DNA from: Stenotrophomonas maltophilia
Lineage (GTDB): Bacteria; Pseudomonadota; Gammaproteobacteria; Xanthomonadales; Xanthomonadaceae
Length of the DNA stretch: 64,000 bases
Direction of reading: 5' to 3'
Assembly: GCF_003970865.1 (NCBI RefSeq)
Contig: NZ_RXLZ01000021.1
Span: forward strand, 1-64,000
Part shown: piece after piece, positions 33,400 through 43,122 of the stretch
How the letters are laid out: each line of letters starts with the position of its first letter
Numbering within the stretch: position 1 is the first letter of the stretch
Program-made: the position numbers and the translations under genes
The notes under the pieces: model-generated
The model's input: only the letters and a program-made list of their open reading frames with translations
What the model was told of the DNA's origin: nothing
Database searches by the model: none

Positions 33400-36195
33400 T
33401 CAGGCGAACGGCAACTCCGCGGCTCTGCACGCTGCCGTAATCGCGGCGCACGCCTCTTCAATCGCGGGCGTGGTCGGTGCCAACCGCGGGCGGCGGTCCA
33501 GCGTGCAGGCCAGGCCAACATCCAGCAACGTGGCATGTGCTCCATGCAACGCCTGCGCCGTGTCTTCCGGCAGGAAACCGGCAACCGCCAGCGCATCAAT
33601 CAACGAGGGCGTATCGCGCGGCTGCAGCAGCGCCGCATGCTGCGCACTGCGCGCCAGCACACCGGTCTGCAGCAGGAACTCCAGGTCCACCACGCCACCG
33701 GCGCCCTGCTTCAGGTCCAGCCGCGCGGCATCGCTGCGGTCCAGTTCGGTGCGCATGCGGCCGCGCATCTTCAGCACGTCCGCATACAGCACACCGGCAT
33801 CACGCTCGCGCCCCAGCGTCTGCGCACGCACCTGCTCAAAGTCCTCCAGCAAGCTCGCATCACCGGCCACGCCGCGCGCGCGCACCAGGGCCTGGTGTTC
33901 CCAGGTCCACGCCCGTTCGCGCTGGTACTCGGTGTAGCTGGCCAACGAAGACACCAGCGAGCCCTTGCCACCATCCGGGCGCAGGCGCACGTCGATGTCG
34001 TACAGGCGCCCGGCGGCGGTCACCGCACCGAGCAGTGCCATCACCTTCTGCGCCAGGCGCGCGTACCAGCGCCCCGGCTCCAGCGGACGTGCACCATCGC
34101 TGGCGTCCACCCCGGCCGGGTTGTCGTGCAGGAACACCAGGTCCAGATCGGAACCGAAACCCAGTTCAAGCCCACCGAGGCTGCCGTAGCCGATGATCGC
34201 GAAGCGCCCGCCGGGAATCTCGCCGTGTGCGGCGTGCATGTCCGCTTCGGCCATCGCCAACACGGTGACCACCACCGCCTGCGCCAGCTCGGCCAGTTGC
34301 CGGGTGCTGTCCACCGCGCCCTGGCGGCCATCCAACGTGGCCATCGCCATGCGGAAGCTGAGCGCCAGCCGCGTTTCATTGAGCCAACGCAGCGCAGATT
34401 CGGGATCCTCCACCGCCAGCACCTGCTGGCACTCGGCCAGCATGCCAGCGGCATCCGGCATCGGCCCGGACACGCGTACGTCCAGCAGTTCGTCCAACAG
34501 CAGCGGATACGCCGCCAGGCGCTCGGCCAGCAGCGCGCTGCGCGCCAGCACATCGACCAGCCGCGCCAACGCACTGGGCTGCTCGTCCAGCAGCGCGAGA
34601 TAGCTGGTCCGGCGCAGCACCGCCTGCAGCAGGCCAAGCACGCGCTTGAGCGCGGCATCCGGCTGCGGTGAACGCGTGGCCGCATGCAGCAGAGCAGGCA
34701 GTACACGGTCCAGACGCGCACGCGCGGCATCAGACAGTGATTTCACGCCGGTGCCCTGGGCGAAATCACGCAGCGACTGGTCGGCGCCGTTGGCATCGAG
34801 GAAACCGGCTTCGGCCAGCAGTGGTGCGTTGCTGCCTTCGGGCAGGCTGCGCCAATAGTTGGCCAGCGCGTCGGGCGCGGCCTGGCCCTTGCGCGGTGCC
34901 AGCAGCGCGGCGAATTCAGTACTGACCCGCTGCTGCTGCACAGCCAACGCCGCGCGCAGCACGTCCCAGTCCGGGTAGCCCAGGCCGACGGCGATGCGCT
35001 CGCGGTCCAGCGCGTCGCTGGGCAGTACGTGGGTCTGCGCGTCGCGCAGCATCTGCAGGCGGTTTTCCAGCCGGCGCAGGAACAGGTAGGCCTCGCGCAG
35101 TGCACTGCCATCCTCCGGCGCGATCTGTCCGGCGGCCACCAGTGCGTCCAGCGCCACCAGCAGGCGACGTTCGCGCAGTGCCGGTTCACGGCCACCGCGG
35201 ATCAGCTGCAACGCCTGGCACAGGAATTCGATTTCGCGGATGCCACCGGCGCCGCGCTTGATGTCTTCATGCAATTCACGGCGCGCGACTTCGGCGGTGA
35301 TGGCCGCCTTCATCTCGCGCAGGCCGTCGAGCGCGGTGAAATCCAGGTAGCGGCGGTACACGAACGGGCGCAGGGTCTGCAGCCACGCCTCACCCGCCTC
35401 GATATCGCCGGCCACCGCGCGCGCCTTCAGCCACGCATAGCGTTCCCAGTCGCGGCCCTCGCGCTGGAAGTACTGGTCCATGGCCGCGAACGAGAGCGCG
35501 ACGCGGCCAGCGCTGCCGAACGGACGCAGGCGCAGGTCGACGCGGTGGCTGAAGCCATCGACGGTGGTTTCATCCAGCAGCTTGGCCAGGCGCTGGCCGA
35601 GACGAGCGAAATATTCTTCCGCCGCCAACGGGCGCGGTCCGTCCGATTCGCCGCCCTGCGAGTAGGCATAGACCAGATCCACATCGGAACTGAAGTTGAG
35701 CTCGCCACCGCCCAGCTTGCCGAGGCCGAACACGACCAGTTGCTGCGGCGCACCCTGTTCATCGGCGATGACGCCGTGGCGCTGGGCGAATTCCTGCTGC
35801 AGGGCATCCAGTGCCAGCCGCAGGCAATCCTCTGCCAGGGTGGTGGCACCGGCCAGGGTCTGCGCCACATCGTCCAGACCGGTCAGGTCGCGCCAGATCA
35901 GCCGCGTGGACATGGCGGTGCGCCAGCGCCGTATCTGCGCCGGCCAGTCGCTGGGCTGCAGCGGATCGAGCACCGGGGCCGGGATCGGCGGGCAGCCGGG
36001 CGCGGCCAGCTGCGCCAGCAGCGCCGGTTGCCGCACCAGGGTGTCCAGCGCGAAGTCGCTGGTCACCGCCAACCGGGTCAGCAACGGCAGCAGGTCGGCC
36101 GGGATGGGCTCGGGCAGGACCTGGGCCAGGCGCGCCAGGGCGCGGTCGACAAGAGGCTGCAGGGAGGCGGGCAGGTCAGCGGGGGCGAGGGTCAT
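33400..36195 (-). CDS. glnE: Bifunctional glutamine synthetase adenylyltransferase/deadenylylase
   Basis: The 931-residue product (E. coli 946) has two nucleotidyltransferase domains: [19 protein letters not shown] (about 154-172) and [19 protein letters not shown] (about 669-687), each with the G-G...DxD catalytic pattern, separated by helical PII-binding linkers. It adds or removes AMP on glutamine synthetase in response to PII and glutamine. ATG 36195 ([12 protein letters not shown]) is chosen; the frame is open much further upstream but that stretch crosses repeats and a terminator. Flanked by repeat clusters on both sides, no operon partner. Confidence 0.97.
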   Translation of the reverse strand: MTLAPADLPASLQPLVDRALARLAQVLPEPIPADLLPLLTRLAVTSDFALDTLVRQPALLAQLAAPGCPPIPAPVLDPLQPSDWPAQIRRWRTAMSTRLIWRDLTGLDDVAQTLAGATTLAEDCLRLALDALQQEFAQRHGVIADEQGAPQQLVVFGLGKLGGGELNFSSDVDLVYAYSQGGESDGPRPLAAEEYFARLGQRLAKLLDETTVDGFSHRVDLRLRPFGSAGRVALSFAAMDQYFQREGRDWERYAWLKARAVAGDIEAGEAWLQTLRPFVYRRYLDFTALDGLREMKAAITAEVARRELHEDIKRGAGGIREIEFLCQALQLIRGGREPALRERRLLVALDALVAAGQIAPEDGSALREAYLFLRRLENRLQMLRDAQTHVLPSDALDRERIAVGLGYPDWDVLRAALAVQQQRVSTEFAALLAPRKGQAAPDALANYWRSLPEGSNAPLLAEAGFLDANGADQSLRDFAQGTGVKSLSDAARARLDRVLPALLHAATRSPQPDAALKRVLGLLQAVLRRTSYLALLDEQPSALARLVDVLARSALLAERLAAYPLLLDELLDVRVSGPMPDAAGMLAECQQVLAVEDPESALRWLNETRLALSFRMAMATLDGRQGAVDSTRQLAELAQAVVVTVLAMAEADMHAAHGEIPGGRFAIIGYGSLGGLELGFGSDLDLVFLHDNPAGVDASDGARPLEPGRWYARLAQKVMALLGAVTAAGRLYDIDVRLRPDGGKGSLVSSLASYTEYQRERAWTWEHQALVRARGVAGDASLLEDFEQVRAQTLGRERDAGVLYADVLKMRGRMRTELDRSDAARLDLKQGAGGVVDLEFLLQTGVLARSAQHAALLQPRDTPSLIDALAVAGFLPEDTAQALHGAHATLLDVGLACTLDRRPRLAPTTPAIEEACAAITAACRAAELPFA

Positions 36196-36235
36196 GGGCT
36201 GATTGTATCGACCCGGCCGGGACGCAACGGTCCCT

Positions 36236-36350
36236 GTAGTGCCGGCCGTTGGCCGGCAGATCCGATGACCTGGTAGTACCGGCCGCTGGCCGGCAAATCC
36301 GATGACGCCGAAGGTTACTGGGGTTGCCGGCCAGCGGCCGGCACTACCGA
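36236..36350. repeat. Cluster of three SMAG repeats upstream of glnE
   Basis: GTAG-headed copies at 36236 and 36272 and an inverse copy ending CTAC at about 36350, all with the CCGGCC...GGCCGG hairpin. Confidence 0.85.
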
Positions 36351-36387
36351 TAATGGAGGTCGCGTATTCATACTGGGCGACAGGCAA

Positions 36388-36423
36388 TAAAAAAGCCCGC
36401 TTGCAGCGAACTGCCAGCGGGCT
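36388..36423 (-). terminator. Minus-strand terminator with no assigned gene
   Basis: AGCCCGCT (36394-36401) pairs with AGCGGGCT (36416-36423), enclosing an inner GCAG/CTGC stem with loop CGAA; on the minus strand TTTTTTATT follows. No protein gene lies upstream on that strand between here and 36,613, so a small RNA or an antisense transcript from the CoA-transferase gene would end here. Confidence 0.75.
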
Positions 36424-36613
36424 CTGCTCCCTCCCCCACGTCGGGATGCAGGGCCATCGTGCGGGCTGCGAAAGCACTTTGCACGCTGCACTGCAAAACA
36501 AAACCGGCGGGTTTGGGTGAGCCCCCGGGGAAAAGCCATTCCACGAAGGTAGAACCCCCCGTACGGATGAGGATGGCCGATAATCGGAATTCCCCCCAGC
36601 AACACGTGTCGTC

Positions 36614-38128
36614 ATGTCTGTTGATCGCATCGCCAACGCGCGTCTTCGTGACCGCGTGGTCTCCGCAGAGGCCGCAGCCGCGCTGATCCAGCCCGGTGAA
36701 ACCGTGGCCATGAGCGGCTTTACCGGCTCCGGGTATCCCAAGGCCGTTCCCGTCGAACTGGCCCGCCGCATCGAAGCGGTGCATGCCCAGGGCCTGCCCT
36801 TCCAGATCAGCCTGATGACTGGCGCGTCCACCGCGCCGGAACTCGATGGCGCGCTGGCCAAGGCCGATGGCATCGCCATGCGCATGCCGTTCCAGAGCGA
36901 CCCGGATGCGCGCAACCGCATCAACGAGGGCAAGCTGGATTACATCGACATCCACCTCAGCCACGTTGCCCAGCACGTGTGGTTCGGCTTCTACGGCGAG
37001 ATCGATACCGCCGTGATCGAAGTCTCGGCCATCCGCGAGGACGGTTCGCTGGTGCCCTCCACCTCGGTCGGCAACAACAAGACCTGGCTGGACCTGGCCA
37101 AGAAGGTGATCGTCGAGGTCAACGAATGGCAGCCGGCCGGCGTCGACGGCATGCACGACATCTACTACGGCACCGCGCTGCCGCCGCACCGCAAGCCGAT
37201 TCCGCTGGTGAACGCCAACGACCGCATCGGCGACACCGCGCTGCGCTGCGACCCGGACAAGATCGTGGCGGTGGTGCGTACCAACGGCCCCGACCGCAAT
37301 AGCCCGTTCAGCCCGATCGATGCGACCAGCGAACAGATCGCTTCGCACCTGATCGAATTCCTCAAGCACGAGGTGAAGAAGGGCCGCCTGCCGCCGAACC
37401 TGCTGCCGCTGCAGTCGGGCGTGGGCAACATCCCCAACGCCGTGCTGGCCGGCCTGGCCAAGAGCGGTTTCCGCGACCTGGCCGCGTTCACCGAAGTGAT
37501 CCAGGACGGCATGCTCGACCTGCTGCGCGACGGCGTGCTGAGCTACGCCTCGTGCACCGGCTTCGCGCTGAGCCCGCAGGCCAACGAGACGTTCAAGGAG
37601 AACATCGATTTCTACCGCGAGCGCATCATCATGCGTACGCAGGAAATCTCCAACCACCCCGAGCTGGTGCGCCGCCTGGGCTGCATCGGCATGAACGGCA
37701 TGATCGAGGTGGACATCTACGGCAACGTCAATTCGACGCACGTGATGGGCACGCGGATCATGAACGGCATCGGCGGTTCGGGTGACTTTGCCCGCAACGG
37801 TTTCCTGTCGGCGTTCCTGAGCCCGTCCACGGCGAAGAACGGCAGCATCTCGGCGATCGTGCCGATGGCCAGCCATGTCGACCACACCGAGCACGACGTG
37901 TCGGTGATCGTGACCGAACAGGGCCTGGCCGATCTGCGTGGCCTGACCCCGCGCAAGCGTGCGCAGGTGCTGATCGACAACTGCGCGCATCCGGATTTCC
38001 GCCCGCAGCTGCAGGACTACTTCGACCGCGCCAGCCGCGAGAGCTACGGCAAGCACACCCCGCACCTGCTGCCGGAAGCGCTGTCGTGGCACCAGCGTTG
38101 GCTGGATACCGGCACGATGAAGGGTTGA
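36614..38128 (+). CDS. Acetyl-CoA hydrolase/succinyl-CoA:acetate CoA-transferase family
   Basis: The 504-residue product matches the AarC/Cat1 class I CoA-transferases in length and motifs: [31 protein letters not shown] and FTEVIQDGM, where the glutamate is residue 294, the position of the catalytic Glu in AarC. It moves CoA between succinyl-CoA and acetate (or hydrolyses acetyl-CoA), feeding the citrate cycle. Apparently monocistronic; the upstream 240 bases carry a terminator on the other strand and a GATAAT near 36,578 that may be its -10 element. Confidence 0.92.
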   Translation: MSVDRIANARLRDRVVSAEAAAALIQPGETVAMSGFTGSGYPKAVPVELARRIEAVHAQGLPFQISLMTGASTAPELDGALAKADGIAMRMPFQSDPDARNRINEGKLDYIDIHLSHVAQHVWFGFYGEIDTAVIEVSAIREDGSLVPSTSVGNNKTWLDLAKKVIVEVNEWQPAGVDGMHDIYYGTALPPHRKPIPLVNANDRIGDTALRCDPDKIVAVVRTNGPDRNSPFSPIDATSEQIASHLIEFLKHEVKKGRLPPNLLPLQSGVGNIPNAVLAGLAKSGFRDLAAFTEVIQDGMLDLLRDGVLSYASCTGFALSPQANETFKENIDFYRERIIMRTQEISNHPELVRRLGCIGMNGMIEVDIYGNVNSTHVMGTRIMNGIGGSGDFARNGFLSAFLSPSTAKNGSISAIVPMASHVDHTEHDVSVIVTEQGLADLRGLTPRKRAQVLIDNCAHPDFRPQLQDYFDRASRESYGKHTPHLLPEALSWHQRWLDTGTMKG

Positions 38129-38140
38129 TCATTGTCGGTT

Positions 38141-38250
38141 CGCCGGGCATGGCCCGGCGCTACCAGCGTCCGGTGGGTGCGGACCTTGGTCCGCACTGCA
38201 TTTGCTCTGGAGCCCGGATACATCAGTGCGGACCAAGGTCCGCACCCACC
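38141..38250. repeat. GTAG-type repeat variants
   Basis: CGCCGGGCATGGCCCGGCGCTAC at about 38141-38163, then an inverted pair GTGCGGACCTTGGTCCGCAC / GTGCGGACCAAGGTCCGCAC to 38250. They separate convergent genes. Confidence 0.75.
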
Positions 38251-38272
38251 ACACGCACCCAAGCGGTCCCGA

Positions 38273-39634
38273 TCAGGTGCGCAGCGCCGCCAGCGATTCA
38301 GCCTGCAGCCGCTCGTAGATCTCGAACTCGTCATTCACCGCCACGCCCAGCGCCTGCTCGAAGGCCTCCCGGTTGGCATGTGCGGCATAGGCGCGCTGTT
38401 CTTCACCGCCCAGGTTCGACTGGAAGATGCCCGCGGCACTGACCGGCAGGAAATCCTCATAGACGATCGGGTCGGCCGTGGCCAGTCCGGCGGCCACCAG
38501 CACTTCGGCGGGCAGATCAGCCACGCGCTCCGGTGCGGCGCGGCCAGCGTCGGTCAGCTGGTACCGGTAGTAGCCCAATCCTTCCTGGCGCAGCGTGTCA
38601 TGGTCATCCGGGAAGCTGGCGAACACCGCCTGCAGGCGCTGGCCGTAGTCGCCACCGGTGCTGCCTTCGCCACCGGCATCGCGTGCCTGCGACAGCAGCT
38701 GGTCGTACAGCGCGCGCCCCTTCGGGGTCAGCGCAAGGCCGCGCTGTTCGATCTCGCCGAAGCGCGCGGTATGGGTGCCGGCATCACCACCGTCGCTGTC
38801 CGGGAAATGCACGGCTTCTTCCAACGCCTTGAAGCTGGTCTGGCGCAGCAGGATCGGGCAGGCACGGCGCGGCGGACCTTCAATGACCGCCTTGGCCGCC
38901 ATGCCGTGTTCGATCATCGCGGCCTGCGCGGCGTCGATGTCCAGCGTGCGCGGCGTCAGATGGTTGATGTGCGGACCACGGAAACTGACCACGTCGGCCA
39001 CCAGGCGGTGCGCGTTGTGCAGCGCGTGGTAGGTCGGCAGATCGACCGTGGCATCGCCGTGCCAGCGGAAGGTTTCCAGTGATTCGTCGACGAAGCGCTC
39101 GGCATCGGCCTGCGACAGGCCACCGTCACGCTCGGCCTGGTCGATCAGCGCCAGTGCGCCTTCGGTGAAGATACGGCGGCGTTCGAGGATGCGCGCGGAC
39201 TCGGCACGCAGCGCTTCGTCTTCGATCAGCTCCAGGCGCAGCAGCGAGGTGAACACGCGGAACGGATTCTGCGCCAGCGCGGCGCCGGTCAGCGGGCGGA
39301 ACGCGGTGGAGTGCACCGGCACGCCGGCCACCGACAGGTCGTAGTAACCGACCGGGAACATGCCCATCACCGCGAACAGGCGGCGCAGCGTGGCCAGCTC
39401 CTGCACGGTGCCGACGCGGATCGCGCCGTGGCGCTCTTCATCCAGGCGCGCACGCTCGTCGTTGCGCTGCAGCTGCGCGGCCAGAGCGGGGTCCTGCTCC
39501 AGCACCTGCGCGTTGATCCGCTCCACCAGTTCCACCAGCGTGCCGTACAGCGGCACTTCGGTGCGGTACATGCGGGACATGGCCTGTGCGAACAGGCGGC
39601 GGATCACATCAGGCGAAACGAAAGAGGCGCTCAT
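38273..39634 (-). CDS. hglS: 2-oxoadipate dioxygenase/decarboxylase (HglS, DUF1338)
   Basis: The 453-residue product has ERHGAIRVGT (His69), VGYYDLS, VHSTAFRPL and GPHINHLTPRTLDID (His222, His225), the metal and substrate motifs of the HglS/YdcJ VOC family. HglS converts 2-oxoadipate to D-2-hydroxyglutarate in bacterial D-lysine breakdown, using Fe(II) and O2. No other lysine-catabolic gene is adjacent, so the pathway link is from family knowledge. Length agrees with Pseudomonas HglS (about 460). Confidence 0.9.
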   Translation of the reverse strand: MSASFVSPDVIRRLFAQAMSRMYRTEVPLYGTLVELVERINAQVLEQDPALAAQLQRNDERARLDEERHGAIRVGTVQELATLRRLFAVMGMFPVGYYDLSVAGVPVHSTAFRPLTGAALAQNPFRVFTSLLRLELIEDEALRAESARILERRRIFTEGALALIDQAERDGGLSQADAERFVDESLETFRWHGDATVDLPTYHALHNAHRLVADVVSFRGPHINHLTPRTLDIDAAQAAMIEHGMAAKAVIEGPPRRACPILLRQTSFKALEEAVHFPDSDGGDAGTHTARFGEIEQRGLALTPKGRALYDQLLSQARDAGGEGSTGGDYGQRLQAVFASFPDDHDTLRQEGLGYYRYQLTDAGRAAPERVADLPAEVLVAAGLATADPIVYEDFLPVSAAGIFQSNLGGEEQRAYAAHANREAFEQALGVAVNDEFEIYERLQAESLAALRT

Positions 39635-39730
39635 CAGTCACTCGATTACGGGAACGGGGAACAGCTCGGACCCGTATTGTCGCCGGAGCGCGGCGCGGCG
39701 GCGATATGCAGAGCAACATGAAAAACAATG

Positions 39731-39803
39731 GTAGTGCCGGCCGCTGGCCGGCAACCTCCGGATGCCTGGAATGGTGCAGTTGCCGGCCAGCGGCCGGCAC
39801 TAC
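39731..39803. repeat. Inverted SMAG pair supplying a stop codon
   Basis: A GTAG-headed copy starts at 39731 and an inverse copy ends with CTAC at 39800-39803; the minus-strand gene uses that TAG as its stop. Confidence 0.9.
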
Positions 39804-40288
39804 CCCTTGAGCTGGCGCTTCAGGGTGGCATCCAGGGTAATCGGCCGGTCCCAGTGCTGGTAACTGGCCACGATGGCATGGCGCACGGCGCGGTAATGCA
39901 GATTGTCCGGCTTGGCGGGCATCCGCTTCACCACCGCTTCCCAGCCACCCTCCGGGTCCTGGCTGAAGGCACGCACGCTGTCGCGGCAGGTCTGGCCGCT
40001 GGCCTTGGCCCAGAAACAGGCGAAGTAGATGTCCCCCGCCTGCCAGCCATGGGTGGTGAACAGCGCGCTGATGTACCCGCGCGGCACGCCGGCATAGCGC
40101 GACACTTCGTCGAGGAAGGCGTCGGGGTAGCGCTCGGCGTAGTGATTGATGTCCTGCAGCTGGGCATCGACCCAGCGGTCACCGGTTTCCACCGTGTAGG
40201 CCGCCGAACGCTCGGCGGTCTGCTGGGCCAGCACGGTGGCCGGCACCAGCAGCAGGGACAACAACAGCGCGCGCAGTCGGACGTTCAT
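39800..40288 (-). CDS. Exported protein of unknown function
   Basis: From ATG 40288 the product has 162 residues with a signal peptide (1-22, ending VLA). The mature part has DRWVDAQLQDINHYAERYPDAF, YAGVPRGYISALFTTHGWQAGD and IYFACFWAKASGQTCRD with two cysteines likely forming a disulfide. I do not recognise the family. Its stop is inside a SMAG repeat, implying that the original 3' end was altered by insertion. Confidence 0.65.
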   Translation of the reverse strand: MNVRLRALLLSLLLVPATVLAQQTAERSAAYTVETGDRWVDAQLQDINHYAERYPDAFLDEVSRYAGVPRGYISALFTTHGWQAGDIYFACFWAKASGQTCRDSVRAFSQDPEGGWEAVVKRMPAKPDNLHYRAVRHAIVASYQHWDRPITLDATLKRQLKG

Positions 40289-40319
40289 GCCCCGATTCTG
40301 CCGCAGCCGCCGGGCCCTG

Positions 40320-41072
40320 TCAGGCCGCCGCTGCGGCCTTGGCCTCGATCGCCGCCAGTGCGGCCGGCCAATCGTGGGCGGTGTCGGCGGTGACCATGCG
40401 CGGTTCATCGTCGGCCACGCCGTGCTGGGTCTCGTGTGCCCAGGTCACTGCATACGGGGTATGCACGCCCCAGCCGCCCAGGGTCACCACCGGCTCGATG
40501 TCCGAACGCAGCGAGTTGCCGACCATCACGAACTGCTGCATCGGCAGATCGAATTCGGCCAGCACGCGGGCGTAGGTTTCCGGGTCCTTCTCCGAGACGA
40601 TCTCGATGCGTGGGAACAGCTCGGCAAGGTTGGCAACCTTGATCTTCGCTTCCTGGTGGAACAGATCGCCCTTGGTGATCAGCACCACCGGGTAGTGCTC
40701 GGCGATGGCCGCCACCGATTCGCGCACGCCGTCGATCAGATCGACCGGGTGGCGCAGGGTGTCGTGGCCGATGTCCAGCATGCGCTGGATGTCCTTGGCG
40801 TCGATGCGCTGGCCGGTGATGTCGATGGCCGCTTCGATCATCGACAGGACCATGCCCTTCACACCGTAGCCGAACACGGCCAGGTTGCGCTGCTGCACTT
40901 CCAGCAGATGGCGTGCGGTCTGGGTGTCGTGCACGTCGACGTAGCGCGACAGCAGGTCAAGGTAATCCTGCTCGGCCTTGCGGTAGTAGTCCTCGCTCTT
41001 CCACAGCGTGTCGTCACCGTCAAAACCGACCAGGCCGATGGCGCGCGACGGCGCAGGCGTGGAGGTGTTCAT
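40320..41072 (-). CDS. HAD-family hydrolase
   Basis: The 250-residue product shows the four HAD motifs: FDGDDTLW (nucleophile Asp18, acid Asp20), LITKGD, a downstream Lys in KIKVANLAELF, and VGNSLRSDIEPV. A helical cap lies between motif I and II (about 35-115). It is a cytoplasmic phosphatase of the small-molecule type; substrate cannot be read from sequence. It lies 31 bases upstream of the exported-protein gene on the same strand and may be co-transcribed. Confidence 0.88.
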   Translation of the reverse strand: MNTSTPAPSRAIGLVGFDGDDTLWKSEDYYRKAEQDYLDLLSRYVDVHDTQTARHLLEVQQRNLAVFGYGVKGMVLSMIEAAIDITGQRIDAKDIQRMLDIGHDTLRHPVDLIDGVRESVAAIAEHYPVVLITKGDLFHQEAKIKVANLAELFPRIEIVSEKDPETYARVLAEFDLPMQQFVMVGNSLRSDIEPVVTLGGWGVHTPYAVTWAHETQHGVADDEPRMVTADTAHDWPAALAAIEAKAAAAA

Positions 41073-41103
41073 CGTGCAAGGATACAGGGGTGCTGGTGAC
41101 GAT

Positions 41104-41133
41104 AAAAACCCGGGCGGCCGCAGCCGCCCGGGT
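41104..41133 (-). terminator. Terminator of the EF-hand gene
   Basis: ACCCGGGCGGC (41108-41118) pairs with GCCGCCCGGGT (41123-41133), loop CGCA; on the minus strand TTTTT follows. Confidence 0.88.
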
Positions 41134-41167
41134 CCCCATGCACCGGTCTTCCCGAATCAGGTGTGGA

Positions 41168-41578
41168 TCAGCGGCCCTGGGCCGCGCCGGCACCCGCACC
41201 GGCCTGCTGCGCGGCCACGTAGGCCTTGTACTCATCGGCGCTCAGCTCGCCGTCCTTGTTGGTATCGGCCTGGTCGAACACCTGGGCCAGGCCCGCGTTC
41301 ACCTGTGCCTCGGTCTTGCTGATGGTGCCGTTGCCATCGGTATCGATGCTGGCCCAGGTCTGGCCACCGCCATTGGCCTGCGCCGATGCCGCCGCGGCCG
41401 CATTGGTCGCCTGGTCAGCCGCCTGCCCTGCCTGTGCCGCCGACTGCTGCGCCTGCGCGGCTTCGTTCTGTGCCTGCGCGGCCTGCTGCTTGGCCGACTG
41501 GGCCATCGCCGGAATGGCCAGCACGCTGCCGGCGGCGACGATCAGGGCGATCAGGGGCTTGCGGTTGCGAATAGTCAT
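41168..41578 (-). CDS. Exported EF-hand calcium-binding protein
   Basis: The 136-residue product has a signal peptide (1-26, ending AMA), an Ala/Gln-rich helical spacer (27-70) and two EF-hand loops: DTDGNGTISKTE (79-90) and DTNKDGELSADE (105-116), each with the 12-residue Ca-binding spacing. It is expected to be periplasmic or secreted. Partner unknown. It has its own terminator and is monocistronic. Confidence 0.88.
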   Translation of the reverse strand: MTIRNRKPLIALIVAAGSVLAIPAMAQSAKQQAAQAQNEAAQAQQSAAQAGQAADQATNAAAAASAQANGGGQTWASIDTDGNGTISKTEAQVNAGLAQVFDQADTNKDGELSADEYKAYVAAQQAGAGAGAAQGR

Positions 41579-41810
41579 CAGGGGTGTCTCCTACCAATTG
41601 GGTGGTGTTGCGCGGCGTGTTGTCTCCGCACGGCACCTACCCTGCCACCGCATTTCTGAATCGATTTTGCCCCGCGACCGGCGTCAACACGCACGATTAA
41701 CCACTCGCCTCCGCGCATGCTTTAGCGCGGTGGTTAGCAGCAAGTGAGCACCTCATAAGATGCGCATTCAGCGCTGCCGGATTTAACCGGCAGGCAACGA
41801 AAAACCTGCG

Positions 41811-42182
41811 TCAGTCGACGGTTTTTTCCAATGACCGCGAACTGAACAACACCCAGCCGAGGGCAACGCCGGCGAGCGCACCGGCGATTTCCAGCACCAC
41901 GCGGCTGCCGAGTTCGTTCGGATCATGGATGGTGGCGAGGAACAGGCGCGCGTACAGCGGCGACTCCAGCCGCACGATGCCCATGTAGAACAGCTTCCAT
42001 GCATCGATGCCGGCGGAGATGATCACGGCGATGACGCAGGACCAGCCGATCGCGTGCCCCACTGTCCAGTGCAGCAGCCGGCACAGCTGAGACCACAGGA
42101 AGTACACCAGCAGCCCGACCAGCAGGGCGATGGCGCCGGCTTCCAGGGTACCAAGCAGGCCGAAGTGCAGGGGTAGGTTCAT
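41811..42182 (-). CDS. Small inner-membrane protein
   Basis: From ATG 42182 the product has 123 residues with three membrane segments (about 15-35, 43-63 and 95-115). The longer open frame to 42326 crosses repeats and is rejected. No family is recognised. The 230 bases downstream to 41579 hold no gene, only a GCCGG/CCGGC hairpin near 41780. Confidence 0.6.
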   Translation of the reverse strand: MNLPLHFGLLGTLEAGAIALLVGLLVYFLWSQLCRLLHWTVGHAIGWSCVIAVIISAGIDAWKLFYMGIVRLESPLYARLFLATIHDPNELGSRVVLEIAGALAGVALGWVLFSSRSLEKTVD

Positions 42183-42249
42183 CGGGTGGGAAACGGTGGG
42201 ATGGCGGCCAGTGTAAGGGATCTGCCCCGGACCCAATCCGGTAGCCACA

Positions 42250-42364
42250 GTAGATCCACGCCATGCGTGGATGAATCTCCATCGAAATCGAATATCGCGA
42301 GAATTGAACGAAAGGCGTCCACGCATGGCGTGGATCTACCGTGTCGACCAAGGTCGACACCTAC
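42250..42364. repeat. Composite GTAG repeats
   Basis: GTAGATCCACGCCATGCGTG at 42250 with an inverse copy ending CTAC near 42340, followed by a GTGTCGACC...GGTCGACAC hairpin ending CTAC at 42364. Confidence 0.8.
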
Positions 42365-42408
42365 CAAGAGCAGCGGGAAATTGTCGAGGGCGCCCCGGCC
42401 GATAACCC

Positions 42409-43122
42409 CTAAAGCACCGGCACGTCGTACGCGGTGCCGGGATCCGGCTCGGGCTGCAGGGTGTAATGCCACCACTCCTGTGGATAGTTGACGAAGCCAC
42501 GGCGCGTCATCGCCTGCACCAGCTGCTGGCGGTTTGCCTGCTGCGCAGCGCTCAGCCCGCTCGTCCGGGTATGCGCGCGCGGGCCAAAGAAATCGAAGTC
42601 GGTGCCCATGTCCAACGGCGTACACGCACCGCTGCGGCAATCCAGCAGGCCCAGATCAACCGTGGCACCGCGGCTGTGGCCGGAGCGCTCGGCGATGTAG
42701 CCGTCGGCCAGCAACCGTGGCTTGTCCAGATCCGGGTACTGCTGTGCCTTGCGCGAGAGCTCGCGCGGATCGTTCACCCAGGCCATGAAGGCCTGCACCG
42801 AACGCACCGGCCGGTAGCAGTCGTAGAGGCGCAGGCCCAAGCCCTGCGCGCGCAGATCCTGTTCCACCTGTGCCAGCGCCTTCGCCACCGGCGCCAGCAG
42901 GTAGCAGGACGGCGCCTCGTAGCCGGGTACGCGCGCACCGGTGAAGTTGTTGGCGCTGGCGTAGCGGATGTCCATGTCGATGCCTGGCGACAACGTGCGG
43001 ATCTCCACCAATCCGGCGCTGGCCGCGTCGGTAGCCGGTGAAACGCGCGGTGGCTCAGCGGCGCTGGTGGTCGCTGCCAGCGCAGTTGCCAGTACGAGTG
43101 AAATGCAGGTCCTGGAAGTCAT
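42409..43122 (-). CDS. D-Ala-D-Ala dipeptidase, VanX/DdpX type (M15D)
   Basis: From ATG 43122 the product has 237 residues with a signal peptide (1-22). Zinc ligands and catalytic residues are visible: SGHSRGATVD (His149, Asp156), EWWHY (Glu216, His219) and the substrate Arg in YRPVR (Arg104). VanX/DdpX enzymes split D-Ala-D-Ala. With the signal peptide it works in the periplasm on peptides released from murein, not as a vancomycin resistance factor. The start lies 68 bases inside the 3' end of the serine hydrolase gene, so the two are coupled. It is last in a four-gene minus-strand operon. Confidence 0.9.
   Translation of the reverse strand: MTSRTCISLVLATALAATTSAAEPPRVSPATDAASAGLVEIRTLSPGIDMDIRYASANNFTGARVPGYEAPSCYLLAPVAKALAQVEQDLRAQGLGLRLYDCYRPVRSVQAFMAWVNDPRELSRKAQQYPDLDKPRLLADGYIAERSGHSRGATVDLGLLDCRSGACTPLDMGTDFDFFGPRAHTRTSGLSAAQQANRQQLVQAMTRRGFVNYPQEWWHYTLQPEPDPGTAYDVPVL

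Noticed and set aside
36196-36933. Upstream extension of glnE
   Set aside because: It would translate SMAG repeats, a terminator and the start of the divergent CoA-transferase gene; GlnE homologs start near 36195.
42409-43122. Vancomycin-resistance gene vanX
   Set aside because: The family is the same, but there is no vanH/vanA-type ligase or vanRS, the protein has a signal peptide, and the neighbours are murein-peptide enzymes.
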